A DNA stretch of 64,000 nt from Ciona savignyi (Eukaryota > Chordata > Ascidiacea > Phlebobranchia > Cionidae). Under the pieces are notes generated by a model. The model was not told the origin of the DNA and searched no databases. It saw only the letters and a program-made list of their open reading frames with translations. The DNA is taken from positions 239,813 through 303,812 of the forward strand of contig CH003374.1 of NCBI GenBank assembly GCA_000149265.1, read 5' to 3'. Positions 60,301-64,000 of this stretch are shown here, one piece after another; the first letter of the stretch is position 1; every line of letters begins with the position of its first letter. Both the position numbers and the translations under genes were made by a program.

Positions 60301-61493
60301 CAAGAGGGAAAATTTCCTTCTATAACCCTCAGTTGAATCTATATCGCTTTCCAAGATTTTTCTAGTAAGAAAAAAAATAATTTGTGGTTCTTACAACAGT
60401 AATTATTAAAAAGTAAAGAAAAAATTTTGTGTTTTTGTGCTTACATTCTTTGATCGTTTTGTTTAGAATTTCTGGGATCTTTAGCCAATGTTTTCACATC
60501 AGTTGGAATATCTGCAGGTGGTAATGAACGTGACTTTTGTAAAGAGTCATCAGTTTCCCTATAAAATTAAAAAGGATTGAAATTTGAAACATGGTAGAGA
60601 GACCTTATAAAATATTAAGTGTGAATACCATAGCACTGTTTCACAGCGTAAAATTTGAGCTGGGTCTTCATAAATCCTTTGTGGTCGTTTGTATGGTGCG
60701 GTTGGCTTGAGAAAATCAACCAATTCATTTGTTTTGTAACATCTGATATATCTGAGAACCAAGAAAGATGTATCTGACCCATCAAATTTAAGTTGGAAAA
60801 ATGCATCTGAGCAGTATGAGCCGATTTGATTGAAAACACAACAGCTTACAATGATTTCATACTCTTCACCTAGTTAACAATAACATGGTGTATCAAGGTA
60901 CGGTGATAATGAATAGGAATTACACAATTATTTTCTTCATGCCTGGTGAATAAGACACAATGAATGAACATTATTGAAATGTTCATTAAATAATAACTAT
61001 GGGTCCCTTTACAATGCTAATTTACAAATCCACAAATTAACAACAGTTATTTAATTTAATCACTGCTTAAAATTAAATGTGGCAAAAAAACACAACAAAA
61101 TTGTACTGTTATTAACAATACTCTTACGTTAAGAAAATTCTGATTTCTTTAATTTGTATAATATAAACATATTGTGAAACACTATTAATATAATTAAGAA
61201 TAAATAATGTTGTGGTTTATTATAGGGGGGCAACTCCAATTTTCACCCGGTTAAGTAAAGTTACATGGACATGTTTAGGAATTCAAAGATTTTACTTAAT
61301 TTTCCCTACTGTGTTTTGTTTAACAAAAAACAAAAAAATTTACCAAAACTTTACCTGGTCCTATTTCAACAGAGGTTGGGTTGGTTAAATTTGTACAACC
61401 TTCAACATCACTTAGTGTCATAACTTCACTGTTTCTTAAAAACAAACACCTTTCCAAAATCAAGGGTGTGTTGCACTTGTTTCGAACCACCAT
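54397..61493 (-). CDS. MOV10/MOV10L1-family RNA helicase (5' end unresolved, one frame disruption)
   Basis: SF1 (Upf1-like) helicase. Exons: 61493-61355, 60869-60629, 60558-60445, 60361-60259, 60128-60114 (15 nt), 59513-59374, 59231-59064, 58880-58736, 58672-58511, 58226-58129, 58049-57943, 57704-57617, 57016-56903, 56790-56594, 56306-56217, 55759-55574, 55241-55082, 54509-54397; about 790 residues. Motifs in order: [19 protein letters not shown]; Walker [25 protein letters not shown] (Ia); [16 protein letters not shown] (II); [12 protein letters not shown] (III); LLENYRSHP (IV); [16 protein letters not shown] (V); [10 protein letters not shown] (VI). MOV10 relatives act in RNA silencing and retroelement control; MOV10L1 serves the germline piRNA pathway. 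Exon 58049-57943 has one extra base between FPNDHFDFV and LVDEAGH. The last exon could be skipped, with a stop at 55065. The N-terminal exons of MOV10L1-size proteins were not found with confidence, so 61493 may not be the true start. Confidence 0.88.
54511..54790 (-). repeat. SINE whose tail forms the last-exon splice acceptor
   Basis: A diverged copy in the same orientation as the helicase gene. Its TCCTA-type tail, read on the minus strand as 'cctatcgaccctatcctatt' then AAG, abuts the final exon at 54509. Confidence 0.75.
55850..56155 (+). repeat. Full-length tRNA-derived SINE in helicase intron
   Basis: In forward orientation, so antisense to the gene. Complete: head (gtggtctagcg-type A-box region as 'ggtctagcggtttagtgcgt'), B-box-like 'gcaggtgcgaaactgg', body, 'atcctatatcctatcctat' tail, then a short gap to an A-run at about 56172-56184. 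Confidence 0.87.
57104..57270. repeat. Foldback (inverted-repeat) element
   Basis: The left arm (57104-57162) and right arm (57210-57270) are reverse complements at roughly 90%: for example 'tttaacataaaacaattgct' against 'attgttttatgttaaatttg'. A spacer of about 47 bases separates them. The flanks look SINE-like but decayed. It lies in an intron of the helicase gene. Confidence 0.85.
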
Positions 61494-61624
61494 CGCAAAG
61501 TTACTTTAATTCTGCATAAAAGGCGTTTACTGAAATTTCTGTGTCGGACCGTGACACTTGAAATTGTATATTTAAAACATAAAGCTGAACAATGAGTAGT
61601 TACTTATTTGTAGCTTCAGTTACA

Positions 61625-61775
61625 CAAAGTTAGGATTAGAAATTCATGTTTATCCTTGTATATTAGAAAACACCAATGGGCAGATTACTTGCGCTTTCCG
61701 TCGGGTTATCTGAGCTATTGCAGTGTGTTGTGTATGATTTAGAAGTTCCTTTAATATAGTATAACGCATCAATGA
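61625..61775 (-). repeat. Partial SINE copy (3' half)
   Basis: Tail-proximal half in reverse orientation ('attcatgtttatccttgtat' to 'tataacgcatcaatga'); the tRNA head is absent. The next SINE starts a few bases later in the opposite orientation. Confidence 0.7.
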
Positions 61776-61777
61776 TA

Positions 61778-62066
61778 AGCGCATTAGCTTAGTTGGTTAA
61801 TACTTCGCTCCTAAGCTGCAGGTTCCAAACTGGTCGCTAGCAAGGCAGCTATTTCTTTGTCCAAGGTGCTTAACGGTCATTGCCTAAACTCAGTGAAATA
61901 ATGGGTTCTACTAAATTAAAGGTACGTTTAAATCATGTACATTATACTAAAATAGCCTCTGTAATCCGATGATTGGCGCGAGGTGATATAAAGATTGCTC
62001 GTGTGGTAACCCCTTTGATGTTTTACTTTTCAGGGGATGAAAAAGAATATCCTATCCTATCCATTG
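61778..62066 (+). repeat. SINE copy with best-preserved Pol III promoter
   Basis: The head contains TAGCTTAGTTGG, a perfect A-box (TRGCNNAGYNGG), and GGTTCCAAACT, close to the B-box consensus GGTTCRANNCC, about 35 bases apart. This shows the SINE is tRNA-derived. Body and 'atcctatcctatcc' tail are present but diverged from the young copies, so this may be an older subfamily. Confidence 0.82.
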
Positions 62067-62497
62067 GGTATCGTCAGGTTCTATCTAAGTTCTATTCCTG
62101 CCCAATAAATAGCTAGATTAATTTCATCAGCAAGGTATATTGTCTTGATACAAGAGCTTTAAATGTGACACTAATGTTAGAAAATGCTGGTAACCAGGAG
62201 TAATACACAAGGCAATACATAAGAAGCAAAGAACACTGCATTTTCCATATTTTATTTTATTTCACAGGATTAGATAATCCTGTAAAGAAGCAAAAAATCC
62301 AAACTTTCATTTCTTTTTTTGATGCCTTTTTTATCTTTTACGAAAATTAAAATATGTGTAATAAATGATGTATTTTAAAGCTTAAACAACTGTCTGTACC
62401 AAGCAACTTAATTCTGGTTCTAAAAACATGTTTCACATGCATAAGAAAACCATACTCCATGTGTGTCAAAATTTTTTCAATGGGTTATATTCGAATA

Positions 62498-62530
<33 letters not shown>
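62498..62530. repeat. (AT)n microsatellite
   Basis: An uninterrupted alternating AT run of about 32 bases. Confidence 0.95.
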
Positions 62531-62532
<2 letters not shown>

Positions 62533-63232
62533 AAAATACTTCGATAAAATATATTTTGGTTGGTTTTGTTACGATGTCTTTGTTCTAGATACACCAAAAG
62601 TGTTTGGTAAAAATTAATACAAAGCGAGAAAAAGATGAAACCAAAGTTATTATTTTTGTAAAATTATATCGAGTTTTAATGTATAATGAGTTTTTTTATT
62701 TTGGAATAATGTATTAATTGTTATTTAATTAAAAATCATCTTTGTCTGAAATACCTAATGAATTATTTTTTATTGTTATTAATGTGGAATGCATTAGCAC
62801 TCAAAAAAACATTTTTAAAGTACTTACAAAGATGGAATAAATATTTTGACCTTACTTTAAAGAAATGGCACTTCAGAGTTAAAAAAAATCTGTAAATTCA
62901 TAGCGGTTTCTGAGATATTAATATTTAGGTTGTGATTTGCCAATGAAATCATTTTATATTATATGATTTAAAAACCACTTAAATAACAGCAAATGGAATA
63001 TATTTTGTAATCTCAGACTTTCAACAAATTTTTAAATAAACAGGAAAGTTGTTAACAATAGAATAAAAAACTTCCCCAACATTGTTCAACCCAAATTAAA
63101 CATTTTTTTGTCTGGTGCTTGCTTTATATATAATTGTACAAAAATATTATTGTAACAGGGAAACAATGAAAAATCAACAATCTGAAATAGTTTTTTATTT
63201 AAACAATTAATAGACTTTTTGTATTTATACAT

Positions 63233-63286
63233 AACAAAGGTTCGTATATTGACTTTTCAACAAAGGTTCGTATATTGACTTTTCTA
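63233..63286 (+). repeat. 27-bp direct repeat, two copies
   Basis: 'aacaaaggttcgtatattga' followed by 'cttttc' occurs twice in tandem. Confidence 0.85.
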
Positions 63287-63553
63287 CAAATTTTCTGATT
63301 GGATAACTTGGTAATGCCAATGAGCTGGCGACATGACATACAAAGTAAAATCTTTAAAATCAAAGGAAATCCATAATTATCTTGGGTCTTTAAAGCCTAA
63401 TTTTGATGTTTTTGTCATTATTTGTACATTTTTATAAAAGTTTAAACCTCTTTTATTTCTAAATTCCTTTATACTGGATTAAAACGGGTAGGAATATCTA
63501 CAAACATAAACATAGGTCGGGCAGAGTGTAAACTAGAAATACCTCCACATTAC

Positions 63554-63643
63554 AGGTATAGTAACCAGGATGTACTTCCAGCTGTTCTGGAATGCAATCA
63601 ATTCCGAATTGAGCAGTTTTGTCATGAATCAAGGCATCTCTGC
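63554..63643 (-). CDS. Possible upstream exon of the helicase gene
   Basis: Open between 'ttcgcag' and a 'gag|gtattt' donor on the minus strand; reads DALIHDKTAQFGIDCIPEQL then EVHPGYYTCNVE. It could encode part of the N-terminal region of a MOV10L1-type protein, but the phase to the next exon near 61500 is not resolved and the family match is weak. It may belong to another gene. Confidence 0.3.
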
Positions 63644-64000
63644 GAATTTAATTACTTTATTTTAGTTAATAAAAATAAAGTAGGTATGAACCAAATTTCT
63701 CTTGAAAAATATCGGTAATAAATTTTTATTACTATACTGTTCTATAGAATTAGTTTAGATTAGTGACATTATCAATCCGGTAGTAGCAATCTATTAGTCA
63801 TGTGAACACTTAATAAGTAATAATTTTATTTTTAAAATGTGACACTGAAGAAATTTAAACGGTAAAATGATCTGTACAATAGGGAAGCCAGGTTTATAAG
63901 AAGACCTAATGTAAAATTAACATTTCAGGATTAATAAACATAAGAGTTATGCAATAGAAACAAACAATCGGGCAAAATTGCCAATTATTAATAACTAACC

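Larger units (their letters stand above)
61494..64000. other. Region upstream of the resolved helicase exons
   Basis: Contains two SINE copies back to back (61625-62066), an (AT)n microsatellite (62498-62530), a 27-bp direct repeat (63233-63286) and one possible minus-strand exon (63643-63554). No other coding sequence was recognised. Confidence 0.5.

Noticed and set aside
1-64000. CRISPR arrays, bacterial operons, riboswitches, tRNA or rRNA genes
   Set aside because: The window is eukaryotic; the repeats present are minisatellites, satellites and transposons. tRNA-like boxes occur only in SINE heads, and no cloverleaf with intact stems was found.

Overview
The window is intron-rich, AT-rich animal DNA. 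The best clue to the organism is a complete voltage-sensor-containing phosphatase gene. Its protein reads almost residue for residue like the Ciona voltage-sensing phosphatase (Ci-VSP), but with many substitutions and 7 extra N-terminal residues. Small introns, short intergenic gaps and many tRNA-derived SINE copies also fit a tunicate. I infer an ascidian of the Ciona type, but not the species. One assembly gap of Ns lies at 30471-30569.

Layout, left to right. Bases 1-3128 (minus) hold the first five exons of an SLC5-type sodium/solute symporter that runs off the left edge. 6275-7207 (minus) is an intronless TPR-like open frame. 7874-9676 (minus) is an unidentified gene ending in a hydrophobic segment. 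About 10.2-11.0 kb (plus) is the decayed 3' end of a LINE. 12379-19410 (minus) is VSP in 11 exons, with a 337-bp satellite array in its last large intron. 20201-32810 (minus) is a PA-TM-RING E3 ubiquitin ligase of the goliath/GRAIL type in 9 exons. Its introns hold a piggyBac-like MITE and a possible nested coiled-coil reading frame; the assembly gap and a second copy of the MITE also fall inside this locus. 36803-41593 (minus) is testin (PET plus three LIM domains, with an added proline-rich region). 45249-46795 (plus) is the C2orf68/UPF0561 homologue. 47052-51932 (minus) is galactocerebrosidase (GALC), tail to tail with C2orf68. 54397 to at least 61493 (minus) is a MOV10/MOV10L1-type RNA helicase whose 5' end is not resolved; it has a one-base frame disruption next to the DEAG box.

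The genes are not an operon or pathway. They are ordinary single-copy animal genes, nearly all on the minus strand. The accessory content is mobile DNA: about 18 copies of one tRNA-derived SINE with a (TCCTA)n tail, two copies of a TTAA-flanked MITE, two hAT-like MITEs with exact 8-bp target duplications, a foldback element, a satellite-bearing dispersed repeat and several minisatellites. The most unusual observations are the MOV10-like frameshift at motif II, a SINE tail acting as the 3' splice site of that gene's last exon, a 15-nt microexon in the same gene, a GC-AG intron in the VSP voltage sensor, and the enlarged testin linker. I see no evidence for a wholly new biological system here. 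Exon boundaries were derived by hand from splice dinucleotides, phase agreement and protein family resemblance.
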